Shown: piece by piece, positions 1 to 9,672 of the stretch
Layout: the number at the start of each line of letters is the position of its first letter
Numbering within the stretch: the first letter of the stretch is position 1
DNA from: Sporosarcina sp. E16_8
GTDB taxonomy: Bacteria; Bacillota; Bacilli; Bacillales_A; Planococcaceae
DNA length: 64,000 bases
Direction: 5' to 3'
NCBI RefSeq assembly: GCF_017347095.1
Contig: NZ_JADPRZ010000004.1
Coordinates: 150,426 to 214,425 of the forward strand
Translations under genes and position numbers: made by a program
The notes under the pieces: model-generated
What the model saw: the letters and a program-made list of their open reading frames with translations, nothing else
What the model was told of the DNA's origin: nothing
The model's database searches: none

Positions 1-2
1 AG

Positions 3-854
3 ATTGAACGGTTTGCCATATTGTTTGCATTACTCGGCGTGAAAAAACTCCGTTTAACGGGTGGAGAACCGCTTATGCGCCGTGAACTTCCGAAACTGGT
101 TGAAAAGTTGATGAAGATTGAGGGAATTGAAGATATTGGTTTGACAACTAATGGTGTGTTGCTTAAACAATACGCGCAGCCGCTTTATGATGCAGGTCTT
201 CGTCGGTTGAACATGAGCCTTGATGCGCTTGATCCGACTATTTTCGGCAAACTGAATGGGCGGGGAATAAAACCGCAATTGATTCTATCCAATATTGACT
301 ACGCTAAAAAAATCGGCTTTACGATCAAAGTAAATATGGTTGTTCAAAAAGGCGTCAACGAGGGTGAAATCCTTCCAATGGCCGCTTATTTCAAGGAACG
401 CGGTATTACGCTACGGTTCATCGAATTTATGGATGTTGGAAATGACAATGGATGGAGCTTTGAAAAGGTTGTGACGAAAAAAGAGATTTATGACATGATT
501 TCTACTGTCCATGAGATTGAACCGGCGGAAGAGGATTATTTTGGTGAAGTTGCGAAGAGATACCGTTACGTGGATAATGGAGCGCAAGTTGGTTTCATCA
601 CTTCCGTTTCGGAGTCATTTTGTTCGACGTGCACACGGTCCAGGTTGTCATCGGATGGCAAGCTGTTTACATGTTTGTTTGCGTCAGAAGGGTTCGACCT
701 GAGGGAATTGATCCGCAGTGGAATGGCAGATGCGGAACTACTTGAAGTAATTACAGGTGTATGGCAACGTCGCGGCGACCGCTATTCGGATGAGCGAACC
801 GAACAGACGGCGAAAAATCGTAAGAAGATTGGTATGAGTTATATAGGTGGGTGA
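3..854 (+). CDS. moaA: GTP 3',8-cyclase MoaA, 5' end outside window
   Basis: Radical-SAM enzyme for the first step of molybdenum cofactor synthesis, converting GTP to 3',8-cyclo-GTP. The frame is open from the window edge, so the start and the N-terminal CX3CX2C SAM cluster are missing. What remains reads [10 protein letters not shown] early on. Near the C-terminus is the second cluster motif, CSTC then a third Cys 13 residues after the second (FCSTCTRSR...LFTC). The protein ends in the conserved Gly-Gly tail. The TTG at 21 is internal to this frame and not the real start. Family identity is secure; the neighbourhood upstream is unseen. Confidence 0.95.
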   Translation: MERFAILFALLGVKKLRLTGGEPLMRRELPKLVEKLMKIEGIEDIGLTTNGVLLKQYAQPLYDAGLRRLNMSLDALDPTIFGKLNGRGIKPQLILSNIDYAKKIGFTIKVNMVVQKGVNEGEILPMAAYFKERGITLRFIEFMDVGNDNGWSFEKVVTKKEIYDMISTVHEIEPAEEDYFGEVAKRYRYVDNGAQVGFITSVSESFCSTCTRSRLSSDGKLFTCLFASEGFDLRELIRSGMADAELLEVITGVWQRRGDRYSDERTEQTAKNRKKIGMSYIGG

Positions 855-918
855 ATGTAGTGCTTATTTTCATGGTGAATGATGGTGTGTGGGGTCGTTG
901 TTTATCTCCTTTATAAAT

Positions 919-960
919 TAAAAATCGGATTGCCTCTAATCTAAGGCAATCCGATTTTTA
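919..960. terminator. Bidirectional terminator between moaA and tctA
   Basis: A perfect 16-bp inverted repeat (919-934 and 945-960) with a 10-nt loop, A-rich on one flank and T-rich on the other. It can therefore terminate moaA from the left and tctA from the right. Confidence 0.9.
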
Positions 961-961
961 A

Positions 962-2488
962 TCAACCCTCATCTTCTACAACAACAGTTCGCCCTTTAAG
1001 TTTTAATAGCAGCGGGATAAGAAGCCATGCTGCAGCGGCAATGATAAAAACGAGTGATAGTGGGTTTGTGAAGAATATGCTAAATTCACCGTTAGAAATA
1101 GTCAGTGCTCGTCGCATATTGTTTTCAATCATCGGACCTAATACAAGGGCCAACACTAATGGAGCCACCGGGAAATCGTTTTTTGATAATAAATAGCCGG
1201 CCACACCACATCCGAGCAACAGATATAAATCAAAAGTTGTATATTGCACTGCGTATACTCCGAAAAATGAGATAGCAACAATGATTGGTAACAAATATTT
1301 CTTAGGCGTTTGAATGATTTTGGCAAACACTCGAACGAGTGGCATGTTCAACACTAACAGCATCAAGTTGCCGATAAACATACTCGCAATAAGTCCCCAT
1401 GCTACTTCCGGATGTTCGTCAAAGAGAAGGGGGCCTGGCTGGATGTTGTACATGATAAGAGCGCCCATCAGAATCGCAGTCGTACCTGAGCCGGGGATCC
1501 CTAATGTTAGTAAGGGAATCATCGCACCACCGGAAGCAGCGTTATTCGCCGATTCCGGGCCCGCCACTCCAGCGATGTTACCTTTCCCAAAGCTTTCAGG
1601 GTTTTTGCTGAATTTCTTCTCCGTCATGTAGGAGAAGAAGGAAGCAAGTGTCGCACCAGCTCCTGGAAGGACTCCGATGAAAAACCCGAGTAAGGAACCA
1701 CGTACAATAGGGACGGCACTGTCTTTCATATCTTGTTTTGTAGGGAGGATACGGTTGATTTTTGCTATCGCTCCGTCTTCGTGATCACGTTCTAAGACTG
1801 TCTTGAACACCTCACCGAGTGCGAACAATCCGACCGCAATCGTTAGGAACTCTAATCCGGAAAATAGAATGGGTTGATTGTATGTAAAGCGGGCGATTCC
1901 CGAAACGGCATCGATACCGATTGTGCCTAACATGAGTCCAAAGACAGTCATCATTAAAGCTTTCGTCATCGAATTGCCAGCTAGCCCGCTTACGGCGGCA
2001 AGACCTAACAGCATTAGAGAGAAATACTCCGCTGGTCCGAATTTGATGGCGATATTTGAAAGTGGTTCTGCTAGCAGCACAAGACCGATTAGCGAAATGA
2101 TACCGGCAACAAAGGAGCCAATAGCCGAGATGGCCAAAGCTGCTCCGGCCCGCCCCTGTCTAGCCATCTGATAACCGTCAAGAGTGGTGACGACAGAGGA
2201 AGATTCACCAGGAGTGTTCAATAAAATTGACGTTGTGGAACCCCCATACATTGCCCCGTAATAGACACCCGCGAGTAAAATGATTGAACTGGCAGCCGCT
2301 GCATCTGTTGGCATTCCCGAAGTAATAGTTGCTGTAACAGGGATGAGAAGGGCGACCCCGCTCATAGGACCAATTCCAGGCAATACGCCGACTGCTGTCC
2401 CAATTATGACCCCAACAAATGCAAATAATAAATTATGCCATTGAAAGGCGATACCGAATCCATCGGCTAAAAACTGTAAAGTGCTCAT
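962..2488 (-). CDS. tctA: Tripartite tricarboxylate transporter, large permease TctA
   Basis: Large membrane subunit of a TTT-family, binding-protein-dependent secondary transporter, 508 aa, close to the usual 500. It has about 11 hydrophobic segments. The N-terminal family signature is present: GVLPGIGPMSG, followed by the Gly/Ser-rich stretch YYGAMYGGSTTSILLNTPGE, and a related PGAGATLASF motif in the second half. The start ATG has GGAG upstream. It is the last gene of tctC-tctB-tctA, separated from tctB by 18 bp. The exact substrate (citrate, another tricarboxylate, or another organic acid) cannot be told from sequence. Confidence 0.93.
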   Translation of the reverse strand: MSTLQFLADGFGIAFQWHNLLFAFVGVIIGTAVGVLPGIGPMSGVALLIPVTATITSGMPTDAAAASSIILLAGVYYGAMYGGSTTSILLNTPGESSSVVTTLDGYQMARQGRAGAALAISAIGSFVAGIISLIGLVLLAEPLSNIAIKFGPAEYFSLMLLGLAAVSGLAGNSMTKALMMTVFGLMLGTIGIDAVSGIARFTYNQPILFSGLEFLTIAVGLFALGEVFKTVLERDHEDGAIAKINRILPTKQDMKDSAVPIVRGSLLGFFIGVLPGAGATLASFFSYMTEKKFSKNPESFGKGNIAGVAGPESANNAASGGAMIPLLTLGIPGSGTTAILMGALIMYNIQPGPLLFDEHPEVAWGLIASMFIGNLMLLVLNMPLVRVFAKIIQTPKKYLLPIIVAISFFGVYAVQYTTFDLYLLLGCGVAGYLLSKNDFPVAPLVLALVLGPMIENNMRRALTISNGEFSIFFTNPLSLVFIIAAAAWLLIPLLLKLKGRTVVVEDEG

Positions 2489-2506
2489 AACTTGACTCCT
2501 TTCGTG

Positions 2507-2956
2507 CTAGAGTACAGGGAATCCGGGCAATGATCCGCCAAGAAATTCTGCAAATAAATAATAGATACTTAGTGAAAATACGGCCGCAATAATGACAGAA
2601 GGCAATAATCGTCCACGTTCCATCGTCTGAAAAGCGATAAGTAAAAAAAGGAACGTTGAGATGACATAGCCGACTTTTTCCAATAGAAATGCATATAAAA
2701 CTGCGCTAGTAAGGATAATAATGAATTTCTTATATTGCAGCTTTGATTCAGATGCTGTTTTAGTTTTGTATTTAAATGTTTCGTATAATAGGCGCAAGCT
2801 TAATAGAATTAAAATAACACCAAGCCACATTGGGAAAATTTTCGGTCCAACTGTCGATCCGTATGCACTGTCTGAAATTTTTTGACTTTCGATTACAAAC
2901 AATAGACCAACTAGTAAAAAAACGATGCTACTGTATCGGTCGAACGTTTTACTCAT
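2507..2956 (-). CDS. tctB: Tripartite tricarboxylate transporter, small permease TctB
   Basis: Small membrane subunit of the TctABC transporter, 149 aa with four predicted helices, as expected for TctB. The N-terminal segment carries the F-x-GPxxFP-like stretch typical of the family (here TVGPKIFPMWLG). This subunit is poorly conserved in sequence, so the call leans on its position between tctC and tctA. GGGAGG precedes the ATG. A hairpin with a U-tract lies between tctC and this gene. Confidence 0.88.
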   Translation of the reverse strand: MSKTFDRYSSIVFLLVGLLFVIESQKISDSAYGSTVGPKIFPMWLGVILILLSLRLLYETFKYKTKTASESKLQYKKFIIILTSAVLYAFLLEKVGYVISTFLFLLIAFQTMERGRLLPSVIIAAVFSLSIYYLFAEFLGGSLPGFPVL

Positions 2957-2975
2957 AGTCTTTGATACCTCCCAA

Positions 2976-3001
2976 AAGAAAAGGCGGCTGCTGAAGCCGC
3001 C
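2976..3001 (-). terminator. Intercistronic terminator between tctC and tctB
   Basis: On the minus strand GGCGGCT, a 5-nt loop and AGCCGCC are followed by TTTTCTTTT. It sits directly after the tctC stop codon. A partial terminator here would make more binding protein than permease, a common arrangement for such systems (inference). Confidence 0.75.
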
Positions 3002-3010
3002 CGAATAATG

Positions 3011-4024
3011 TTACTTTTGCATTCCAAGTGCTGTTAGTAATTCTACAATCACTTTGTCCTGATCTTCCAAATAGATAGTGAAATCTTTGGCATTACGGTA
3101 TTCGCTTTCCCAACCATTTTTCTCTAATTCAGCTTTCCATTCATCTGTTTCTACCATCTTCTCTAGCTTTTCAGACCAGTAGTCATAAGCTGTATCAGAC
3201 ATTTCTTTAGGACCAAAGAGACCGCGCCAAATTGTAAATTCTGCGTCAATCCCTTCTTCTTGGAATGTAGGAACTTCCGTCAATTCACCCCCAAGACGAT
3301 CCGATGAGCTAACTGCAAGGACACGGACATCGCCGGATTTCACGTACGCTCCAATAGCAGAGGCATCCGTTGCGATAACATCGGCATTCCCTCCAAGCAA
3401 TGCCGCGACAGCTTCTCCGCCGCCGTCATACGATACATATTTTACTGTTTTCGGGTCAATACCGTATTTGAATGCAGGTAAGACGCCGACAAGATGGTCC
3501 ATCGATCCCGGAGCAGATCCGCCGGCAAGTGTCACCGATTTAGGATCTTTCTTGATTGTTTCCAGCACATCTTTCAATGTTTTGAACTCTGAATCCGCTT
3601 TGACAACAATTGCTCCGTAGTCACGCGTTAGTTGTGCTAAAGGTTTAGTATCTTTATAGCCGTAAGGACTGTTACCTTCCGCCTTGTTGTTGTTGATTAA
3701 GATTGGCGGAGATTTAACAAGAAGGGCATAATCATTTTTTACTTCTTTTGTTGCGAACTCTGCCATGTAAACAGCACCGCCACCACCAGGCTTGTTTTCA
3801 ACTACAATCGATTTATCAATTAGCTTCGTATCACTCATTGATTTTGCAATTGCTCTAGCGGTCAAATCCCATCCGCCACCTGCCCCGGAAGGAGCGACAA
3901 TTGTAATGTTGTTCTCGGGATATTTCGATGATGCGCTTTCAGCGTCGTCTGCAGAACATGCTGCAAGGCTTAGTGCCAACATACTTGCTAGGGTAACTGT
4001 CGTAAGTTTCTTCCACATCTTCAT
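3011..4024 (-). CDS. tctC: Tripartite tricarboxylate transporter, substrate-binding lipoprotein TctC
   Basis: Extracytoplasmic solute receptor that captures the carboxylate and delivers it to TctAB; 337 aa. It begins with a lipoprotein signal, basic MKMWKK, a hydrophobic stretch and the lipobox LAAC (Cys about residue 22), so it is a lipid-anchored surface protein. The mature part matches the Bug/TctC fold, with YPENNITIVAPSGAGGGWD early and a GGSAPGSMDH motif mid-protein. I chose the ATG at 4024 because GGGGG lies 6 nt upstream; a longer frame to 4063 has no ribosome site. It is the first gene of the operon, preceded by a hairpin that contains a cre box. Confidence 0.93.
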   Translation of the reverse strand: MKMWKKLTTVTLASMLALSLAACSADDAESASSKYPENNITIVAPSGAGGGWDLTARAIAKSMSDTKLIDKSIVVENKPGGGGAVYMAEFATKEVKNDYALLVKSPPILINNNKAEGNSPYGYKDTKPLAQLTRDYGAIVVKADSEFKTLKDVLETIKKDPKSVTLAGGSAPGSMDHLVGVLPAFKYGIDPKTVKYVSYDGGGEAVAALLGGNADVIATDASAIGAYVKSGDVRVLAVSSSDRLGGELTEVPTFQEEGIDAEFTIWRGLFGPKEMSDTAYDYWSEKLEKMVETDEWKAELEKNGWESEYRNAKDFTIYLEDQDKVIVELLTALGMQK

Positions 4025-4040
4025 ATTAATCCCCCTTGTA

Positions 4041-4073
4041 ATAAAAAATGACAGCGTTTTCATCCGCTGTCAT
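4041..4073 (-). terminator. Hairpin with U-tract between the response regulator gene and tctC
   Basis: On the minus strand ATGACAGCG, an 8-nt loop and CGCTGTCAT are followed by TTTTTTAT. It lies after the response regulator and just before the tctC ribosome site. It may end the regulator transcript or act as an attenuator in a tctC leader. No clear SigA promoter lies between it and tctC. Confidence 0.7.
4049..4062. promoter_or_regulatory. cre box (CcpA site) upstream of tctC
   Basis: TGACAGCGTTTTCA fits the Bacillus cre consensus TGWNANCGNTNWCA at every defined position. It lies 25 bp upstream of the tctC start and overlaps the hairpin. This suggests carbon catabolite repression of the transporter (inference). 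Confidence 0.6.
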
Positions 4074-4156
4074 CAATCTATCAGAATTTTGATTAAATTA
4101 AGAGTTATCGTTTATAAGTTCGATAATGAAGTTAAACGTCATTTTGTTCATACTGT

Positions 4157-4849
4157 TCACCGTTTTTTGATAAAATACCTTCTTTCCGGACGTCCGACCG
4201 AGCCATATAGAAGTTCTGTAAATGCACGTTTTTCTGACACAAGGTATTCTAGATAACGTCTTGCGGTCGAACGACTTACGCCAATTTCCAATCCAAGTGT
4301 TTCGGCAGTAATGCCGCCTTCTATACTTTTAATATGGCTGACTACCTTCTCCTTGGTCATTGGGTCGATACCTTTTGGCGGTATTAAATCCGGGTTTGAT
4401 GGTGTAGATTGCGTTTTATTCCAAAGGGATTTGATGGCGTCTTCTTGCATAAGCCCTTCCCCGGAAAATGTTTCTCTTTTATCTTTATAAGAAAGGAGGC
4501 TATCCCTAAATCGATCGAATGTAAGCGGTTTTAAGATGTAGTCTATAACACCATGGCGGAATGCTCTTTTTACAATTTCAATTTCCGACGCGGCGGTTAT
4601 AAAAATAATATCTGTTTCCGGGCTTTTTTCATGAATGAAGCCCATTAGCTCCGTGCCTAGGGCATCGGGTAAATATACATCAAGCAACACGAGGTCTGGC
4701 AACAATGCTGAAATCCAATCTTTCGCTTCATCACCAGTATGCGCTGAACCTACGACAGCAAAGCCCTCTATTTTCTCGATGAACCGTTTGTGAATGTCAG
4801 CAATTCGCAAATCATCTTCAATAATTAAGATTTCAATCAGTTCCGTCAT
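4157..4849 (-). CDS. CitB/DctR-type response regulator
   Basis: Response regulator of a two-component system for carboxylate sensing; 230 aa. The N-terminal receiver has the acidic pair EDD, the phosphoacceptor Asp in LVLLDVYLPD and the conserved Lys in YILKPL. The C-terminal 60 residues form a winged/HTH region (TAETLGLEIGVSRSTARRYLEYLV) as in CitB, DcuR and CitT. The ATG at 4849 has AAAGGAGG about 7 nt upstream. It overlaps the kinase gene by 17 bp, so the pair is probably translationally coupled. Its position directly upstream of tctCBA makes that operon the likely target. Confidence 0.93.
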   Translation of the reverse strand: MTELIEILIIEDDLRIADIHKRFIEKIEGFAVVGSAHTGDEAKDWISALLPDLVLLDVYLPDALGTELMGFIHEKSPETDIIFITAASEIEIVKRAFRHGVIDYILKPLTFDRFRDSLLSYKDKRETFSGEGLMQEDAIKSLWNKTQSTPSNPDLIPPKGIDPMTKEKVVSHIKSIEGGITAETLGLEIGVSRSTARRYLEYLVSEKRAFTELLYGSVGRPERRYFIKKR

Positions 4850-6452
4850 ATGAAAAGCCTCCTTTAGGTATAGAAATGATGAATAGTGCACCGTCTAAAT
4901 CACCTTTTTCCAGCGTAATGGAACCTCCGAGATCATTCACGTTTTCCGCAACTTTCATTAGTCCATATCCATGGTCCCCTTGATCTTTTGTTGATACCTT
5001 TTCGTGGAATAGAACATCCAGTACTTCATCAGCTATCCCGGGTCCTGAATCTTCTATTTCGATTAAAATTTCTTCTCCGTTATCCAAAATGAAAATACGA
5101 ACTATTCGTTGTTCTTCAGAATACGACTCCACAGCTTCAAAAGCATTTGTTACTAAGTTTCCAATGATAGAAACAAAGTGGTTTTTTTCCAAGTGTTTCG
5201 GAAGTGTCTGCAAGAAACTATCTTCATCGAGAAGGAACCGGACTTTCAATTCTTTCGCCCGGTTGAAGAAACCGATGACAATCCCTCCGAGAAAGGGGTC
5301 TTGCAACCGCTTTGTTACAAACTGGATGAGTGATTGATGTTCAGCTGTCTCATCGTGAATAAGGCTTAGTGCTTCGTCGTATGAATTAAGCTGAATAAGA
5401 CCTGAAATGGTGTACAAGAAATTAGTGTATTCATGAGTTTGTGCTCGAAGTGCTTCGGTATACCGTTTGACTTGTGATAATTCCATTGCAAGTTGGTCAA
5501 TATCTGATTGTAGACGGAAAGTTGAAACTGCACCGACGATTTGTTCGCCGACAAGAATCGGAATGCGATTTACAATCACTTTTTTTCCATGAATCTCCAT
5601 AGATCGATCGAGATGCCTTTCTCCGGTTTCAAGTACCTTTGGAAGAAGGGTGTTCGGAAGGACTTCCTGAATTGTCCGTCCGATTAGTTCAGTCTGCCCA
5701 GGTAGGGAAAGTGTTTCATATGCGGCAATATTCACCGTCGTAATGATGCCTTTGGCGTCGACCATAATGATTCCTTCGCGTACAGACTCAATAAGCGCAT
5801 TTCTTTCGGTGAATAGATTCGCTATTTCTGCAGGCTCTAAGTTGAACAGTTCCTTTTTAATGTTGTGGGCTAGAACGCTTGAACCAATAACGCCCAGGAT
5901 AATTGCGATAAGTACAATGTAGGAAATATTATCAACATACTGAAAAAAGATTGAGGAAATATCCTCTTTTAAAAAACCGACGGAAACGATACCGATTATT
6001 TCACCGTACTCGTTAAATACGGGTGTTTTCCCGCGTAAAGCGGCCCCAAGTGTCCCGGTTGCCTCAGAAATATAGGATTCTCCCAGTAGGAGTGCACGTT
6101 CGTTATCATCCCCTACCATTTTTTGACCAATCCGTTCAGCAACAGGGTGCGCATATCGCATACCTTCGCTGTTTCCGATAACGACGTATTCGGCTCCCGT
6201 TTTTAGTCGCACTGCTTCGGCAATCGGCTGCAATGATTCCGATGGATTAGCCTGTCCAAATCCTGCACGGACATCGGGACGATCCGCTGTCGTCTTGGCT
6301 ATACTTAGCGCGCGGTCACCAATCTGCTGCTCAATGCCTTGTGACATCGTAAAGTAGAAGGAAATGCCGATAATAATCGCCACTAGAGAAACAAAGAGGG
6401 CGCCATATGAGAATATGCGTGACTGTAAGGAAACGGGTTTCATCGAGATCAT
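4833..6452 (-). CDS. CitA/DcuS-type sensor histidine kinase
   Basis: Membrane kinase that senses an external carboxylate. From the chosen start (about 539 aa): one TM helix near residues 15-35, an extracytoplasmic sensor domain to about 170, a second TM helix near 175-195, a PAS domain near 215-310, then the phosphoacceptor helix with His in RAQTHEYTNFLYTI. The ATPase follows (N-box NLVTNAFEAVE, G-boxes EDSGPGI and GYGLMKV). This layout is that of CitA/DcuS/MalK kinases. The start is uncertain: ATG at 6452 or 6443 are alternatives with weak ribosome sites, and a GTG at 6515 would run into the divergent gene's promoter region. Paired with the response regulator that follows. Confidence 0.9.
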   Translation of the reverse strand: MISMKPVSLQSRIFSYGALFVSLVAIIIGISFYFTMSQGIEQQIGDRALSIAKTTADRPDVRAGFGQANPSESLQPIAEAVRLKTGAEYVVIGNSEGMRYAHPVAERIGQKMVGDDNERALLLGESYISEATGTLGAALRGKTPVFNEYGEIIGIVSVGFLKEDISSIFFQYVDNISYIVLIAIILGVIGSSVLAHNIKKELFNLEPAEIANLFTERNALIESVREGIIMVDAKGIITTVNIAAYETLSLPGQTELIGRTIQEVLPNTLLPKVLETGERHLDRSMEIHGKKVIVNRIPILVGEQIVGAVSTFRLQSDIDQLAMELSQVKRYTEALRAQTHEYTNFLYTISGLIQLNSYDEALSLIHDETAEHQSLIQFVTKRLQDPFLGGIVIGFFNRAKELKVRFLLDEDSFLQTLPKHLEKNHFVSIIGNLVTNAFEAVESYSEEQRIVRIFILDNGEEILIEIEDSGPGIADEVLDVLFHEKVSTKDQGDHGYGLMKVAENVNDLGGSITLEKGDLDGALFIISIPKGGFSYDGTD

Positions 6453-6537
6453 CTCTCTATCTTTAAGGAATCTAGGTGCAGCAAAACCACTAATGACCTG
6501 CTCGAAGTTTGCCACAGGTCAAATGCTACTCTTTATA

Positions 6538-6546
6538 TGCTACACT
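6538..6546 (+). promoter_or_regulatory. Candidate extended -10 element for the dehydrogenase gene
   Basis: TGCTACACT resembles an extended -10 (TGnTATAAT), about 30 bp before the gene's start. No good -35 is visible. Confidence 0.3.
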
Positions 6547-6576
6547 ATTGTCAATTGTGGGAATAGGGGGATTCGA

Positions 6577-7539
6577 ATGAAACCAAGACTTTTTATTACA
6601 AGAAAGCTAGCGGAAGAAGCGGTTGCGCCGCTCCGAGATAAATTTGACGTGCGTATGTGGGAGGAGGAAGGTGTAGCGGTTCCACGCGCTGTTTTATTAA
6701 CAGAAGTGGCAGAAGCTGATGCACTATGGTCGGTTTTGGCGGATGGCATCAATCGTGAGGTTTTTGAAGCAGGTAAGAAGCTTAAAGTTGTTGCAAATAT
6801 GGCCGTTGGTTATAACAATATTGACTTAGAAGTGGCAAGGGAATATGACGTCATCGTGACGAATACGCCAGGTGTTTTAACTGAAACGACGGCGGATCTT
6901 GCTTTCGCTCTGCTTCTTGCAACAGCACGCAAATTAATCTCCGCAGAAAATGAAATTAGAAAAGGCAATTGGACCTCGTGGGCGCCAATGAGATTTACGG
7001 GAATGGATGTTGGCGGTGCAACGCTAGGAATCATTGGTATGGGAAGGATTGGCGAAGCAGTTGCGCGTCGGGCAAAAGGCTTTGATATGACAGTTCTCTA
7101 TCATAATCGCAGCCGTAAACCCGATGCAGAAGCAGAGCACGGTTTTGAGTTTAGAGAGTTGGATGCACTGCTGAAAGAGGCGGATTTCGTTCTGATCCTG
7201 GCACCGTTTACACCAGAAACTGCAGGAATGATTGGTGCACGGGAGCTCGGCCTTATGAAGAATACGGGGGTTCTCATAAACGTTGCTCGTGGCGGAATTG
7301 TTGATGAGGTGGCTCTTTACGATGCATTGAAAAACGATACGATTTGGGCGGCGGGGCTCGATGTGTTTGAAACAGAACCCGTTTCACTAGATCATCCGCT
7401 TCTTACACTCCCGAATGTGACGGTTCTACCACATATCGGCAGTGCAAGCATTAAAACGCGCCTTGCCATGATGAACTTGAACGCACAGGCGATTACGGAT
7501 GTACTTGAGGGGCGGGAGCCGGAAAATCGAGTTATTTAA
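6577..7539 (+). CDS. D-2-hydroxyacid dehydrogenase (glyoxylate/hydroxypyruvate reductase type)
   Basis: NAD(P)-dependent reductase of 2-oxo acids to D-2-hydroxy acids; 320 aa, standard for the family. The Rossmann motif GIIGMGRIGEAVARR is in the middle. The catalytic triad is visible: Arg about 238 in NVARGGIVDE, Glu about 265 in LDVFETEP and His about 286 in LPHIGSAS. The overall pattern is closest to GyaR/GhrB-type glyoxylate reductases. The ATG at 6577 is chosen because AGGGGG lies 6 nt upstream; the frame stays open further upstream through the divergent promoter region. It is monocistronic and divergent from the kinase gene. The physiological substrate is not determined. Confidence 0.92.
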   Translation: MKPRLFITRKLAEEAVAPLRDKFDVRMWEEEGVAVPRAVLLTEVAEADALWSVLADGINREVFEAGKKLKVVANMAVGYNNIDLEVAREYDVIVTNTPGVLTETTADLAFALLLATARKLISAENEIRKGNWTSWAPMRFTGMDVGGATLGIIGMGRIGEAVARRAKGFDMTVLYHNRSRKPDAEAEHGFEFRELDALLKEADFVLILAPFTPETAGMIGARELGLMKNTGVLINVARGGIVDEVALYDALKNDTIWAAGLDVFETEPVSLDHPLLTLPNVTVLPHIGSASIKTRLAMMNLNAQAITDVLEGREPENRVI

Positions 7540-7607
7540 AAAGGATTCGAATGTAATCTTGTCGAATTAACCATACATCTAGTTTAATTAAAGGAGGAAC
7601 AACAATT

Positions 7608-8021
7608 ATGAAAGGTGCACTCATTCCATATTTAACATTTTACGGAGAAGGAAATGAAGCGGCTGAATTCTATACAAATTTATTAGGGATTGAGAGAATC
7701 AGAATGCAGAAATATGCAGACGCTAATTTCCCACATCCACCCGAGGCAGCTGATTATCTTCTTCATTGTCATTTGAAAAAAGGTGATTTTCAAATTATGC
7801 TTGCCGATTCTGTGGACAAGCCAGCTGAGAACACCAAACTAGGTGTTACCCTCCTTATCGACTGTGAAAGTGACGAAGAGGCCAAGCGATTATACGATGG
7901 CCTACGCGAAGATGGAGAGGTACTAATGGAATTGCGAGATATGTTCTGGGGTGCTAAGTATGGGAAAGTGAAAGACAAGTTTGGTTTTACATGGGATTTG
8001 AACTTTGAGGAAGAAAGCTAA
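7608..8021 (+). CDS. VOC/PhnB-like glyoxalase-fold protein
   Basis: Small 137-aa protein of the vicinal-oxygen-chelate superfamily, PhnB-like subgroup. Family features are the opening IPYLTFYGEGNEAAEFYTNLLG, the internal repeat of the beta-alpha-beta-beta-beta fold, and the C-terminal FWGAKYGKVKDKFGFTWDL. Members are metal-dependent enzymes or binding proteins of mostly unknown substrate, so no reaction is assigned. A strong AAAGGAGG precedes the ATG. The gene stands alone and is followed by a terminator. Confidence 0.88.
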   Translation: MKGALIPYLTFYGEGNEAAEFYTNLLGIERIRMQKYADANFPHPPEAADYLLHCHLKKGDFQIMLADSVDKPAENTKLGVTLLIDCESDEEAKRLYDGLREDGEVLMELRDMFWGAKYGKVKDKFGFTWDLNFEEES

Positions 8022-8032
8022 GTATAGGATGA

Positions 8033-8079
8033 AAAAACGAGAAAACTATCCCGTCTAAGGTGATGGATTTCTCGTTTTT
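8033..8079. terminator. Convergent terminator after the VOC gene
   Basis: A 12-bp arm AAAAACGAGAAA (8033-8044) pairs with its complement (8068-8079) across a 23-nt loop. T-rich on one strand and A-rich on the other, it could serve the VOC gene and the convergent NSS transporter gene. Confidence 0.7.
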
Positions 8080-8164
8080 CTATAAAAAAATGCCTAATTA
8101 TGTCGACATACAGCCTTTTACGGTTTCTGAATTTGCCGTGAATGTTTAGCGGATCGCAAAACAT

Positions 8165-9532
8165 TTACTCAGAGTGGTTTGTAAACAAATTAAATAAACC
8201 CAGTGCATCAAGGAAGACAATAATAATTGCAATAGGGGCTAGATACTTTAACAAATAGAACCAAACAGTAAAGAAAATGTTGCCGATTTTCGAACCCTGC
8301 TTCATCTCATCAAATAAATCTGTTTTAGATATCTTCAATGGTATGAAAATAGAAATTAATAATGCGCCAAGTGGTAGCAATACATTACTTACTGCAAAAT
8401 CGACTAAATCAAATACCGTTTTATCGAAAAACTTCACATCAGCCATTACTCCATATGATAAACAAGATGGGATCCCAACAATGAAAATCGCCATTCCAAT
8501 TATCCAAGTGAATTTTTTCCGTTTTGAAGGATCATTTTTCGTCATCGTTGCAACGATAATTTCAATCATTGAGAATGCGGAGGTTAAAGCCGCGAATAAG
8601 AATAAAAGCAAGAATGCAATGAAGAAGAACATACCAAAGGGCATTTGATTGAATACAGCTGGTAATACTGAAAAGATTAATGTCGGTCCTGCGTCTGGTT
8701 CAAGCCCAAATGAAAACACGCCTGGGAAAATCGCTAGCCCAGCTAACAGAACGATGACAATATTCATAGCAATGATCGACATCGCTGAGCCCGGTAGATT
8801 TTGCGTTTTAGGAAGATAAGAAGCGTACGTAACCATGACGGAAGCTCCTAATGTCAATGTAAAAAACGCTTGTCCCAGGGCGAATAAAATTGTTTCGGAT
8901 GTCAACTTAGTAAAATCAGGTACGAGTAGAAACTTCACACCCTCCATTGCCCCATCCAAGCTAAGGGAGCGGATGACGATGATGACAAATAAAATAAAGA
9001 GGGCGGGCATCATAATCTTACTTGCCTTCTCAATTCCCTTTTGAACGCCTTGGGCTACAACCACAATTGTCAGCACCAAAAAGAGTAATTGACCGGTTAG
9101 GGTAGAGTACGGGTTCGAAATAATTTCTCCAAATAGTGGACCGAACTGATCTTGCGAAAGTCCTGCGAGGCCCCCGGTCATAGCTTTAACTAAGTAGAGA
9201 ATAATCCATCCTCCAACAACACTGTAAAATGACAAAACGAGAAAACTCGTAACAACACCAATAACCCCTGTTATATGCCACCCTGAGTTAGGCGCAAACT
9301 TTTTGTAGGTAGTAATAGCGTCACTTTGGCTTTTTCGCCCGAGAATGAATTCTCCAATTAGTAGAGGGAATCCGAGTAGTAGCGTGAATAACAAGAAGAT
9401 AAGTAAGAAGGCACCACCACCGCCTGTTCCGGCTACATAAGGGAACTTCCATATTGCACCGAGCCCGATTGCCGAACCGGCAGCTGCTAACACAAATCCT
9501 ATTTTCGATTTCCAATGTTCTTGTTGAGGCAT
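8165..9532 (-). CDS. Sodium-dependent transporter of the NSS (SNF) family
   Basis: Sodium-coupled symporter for amino acids or related solutes; 455 aa with about 11-12 TM helices. TM1 reads [20 protein letters not shown], the NSS signature in the variant found in Bacillus YhdH/YocR-like members: Ala replaces the sodium-liganding Asn of LeuT. TM6 and TM8 regions are also recognisable. AAAGGA lies 8 nt before the ATG. Monocistronic, convergent with the VOC gene. Substrate unknown. Confidence 0.92.
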   Translation of the reverse strand: MPQQEHWKSKIGFVLAAAGSAIGLGAIWKFPYVAGTGGGGAFLLIFLLFTLLLGFPLLIGEFILGRKSQSDAITTYKKFAPNSGWHITGVIGVVTSFLVLSFYSVVGGWIILYLVKAMTGGLAGLSQDQFGPLFGEIISNPYSTLTGQLLFLVLTIVVVAQGVQKGIEKASKIMMPALFILFVIIVIRSLSLDGAMEGVKFLLVPDFTKLTSETILFALGQAFFTLTLGASVMVTYASYLPKTQNLPGSAMSIIAMNIVIVLLAGLAIFPGVFSFGLEPDAGPTLIFSVLPAVFNQMPFGMFFFIAFLLLFLFAALTSAFSMIEIIVATMTKNDPSKRKKFTWIIGMAIFIVGIPSCLSYGVMADVKFFDKTVFDLVDFAVSNVLLPLGALLISIFIPLKISKTDLFDEMKQGSKIGNIFFTVWFYLLKYLAPIAIIIVFLDALGLFNLFTNHSE

Positions 9533-9672
9533 ATGGTCAATCCTTTCGATGTAATGAATATGTGCTTATTACTAAAATAAAGGGTAGTTGTATAATGGTA
9601 GCGTATTTCACGGGGACTGTCACTAAAACAACAAATTTCCGAGCATTGAATGTATACGTCCTAAAGAACAAA

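Noticed and set aside
6364..6576. N-terminal extension of the 2-hydroxyacid dehydrogenase
   Set aside because: It lies opposite the 5' end of the kinase gene and through the divergent promoter region, lacks a ribosome site, and the family starts at the ATG at 6577.
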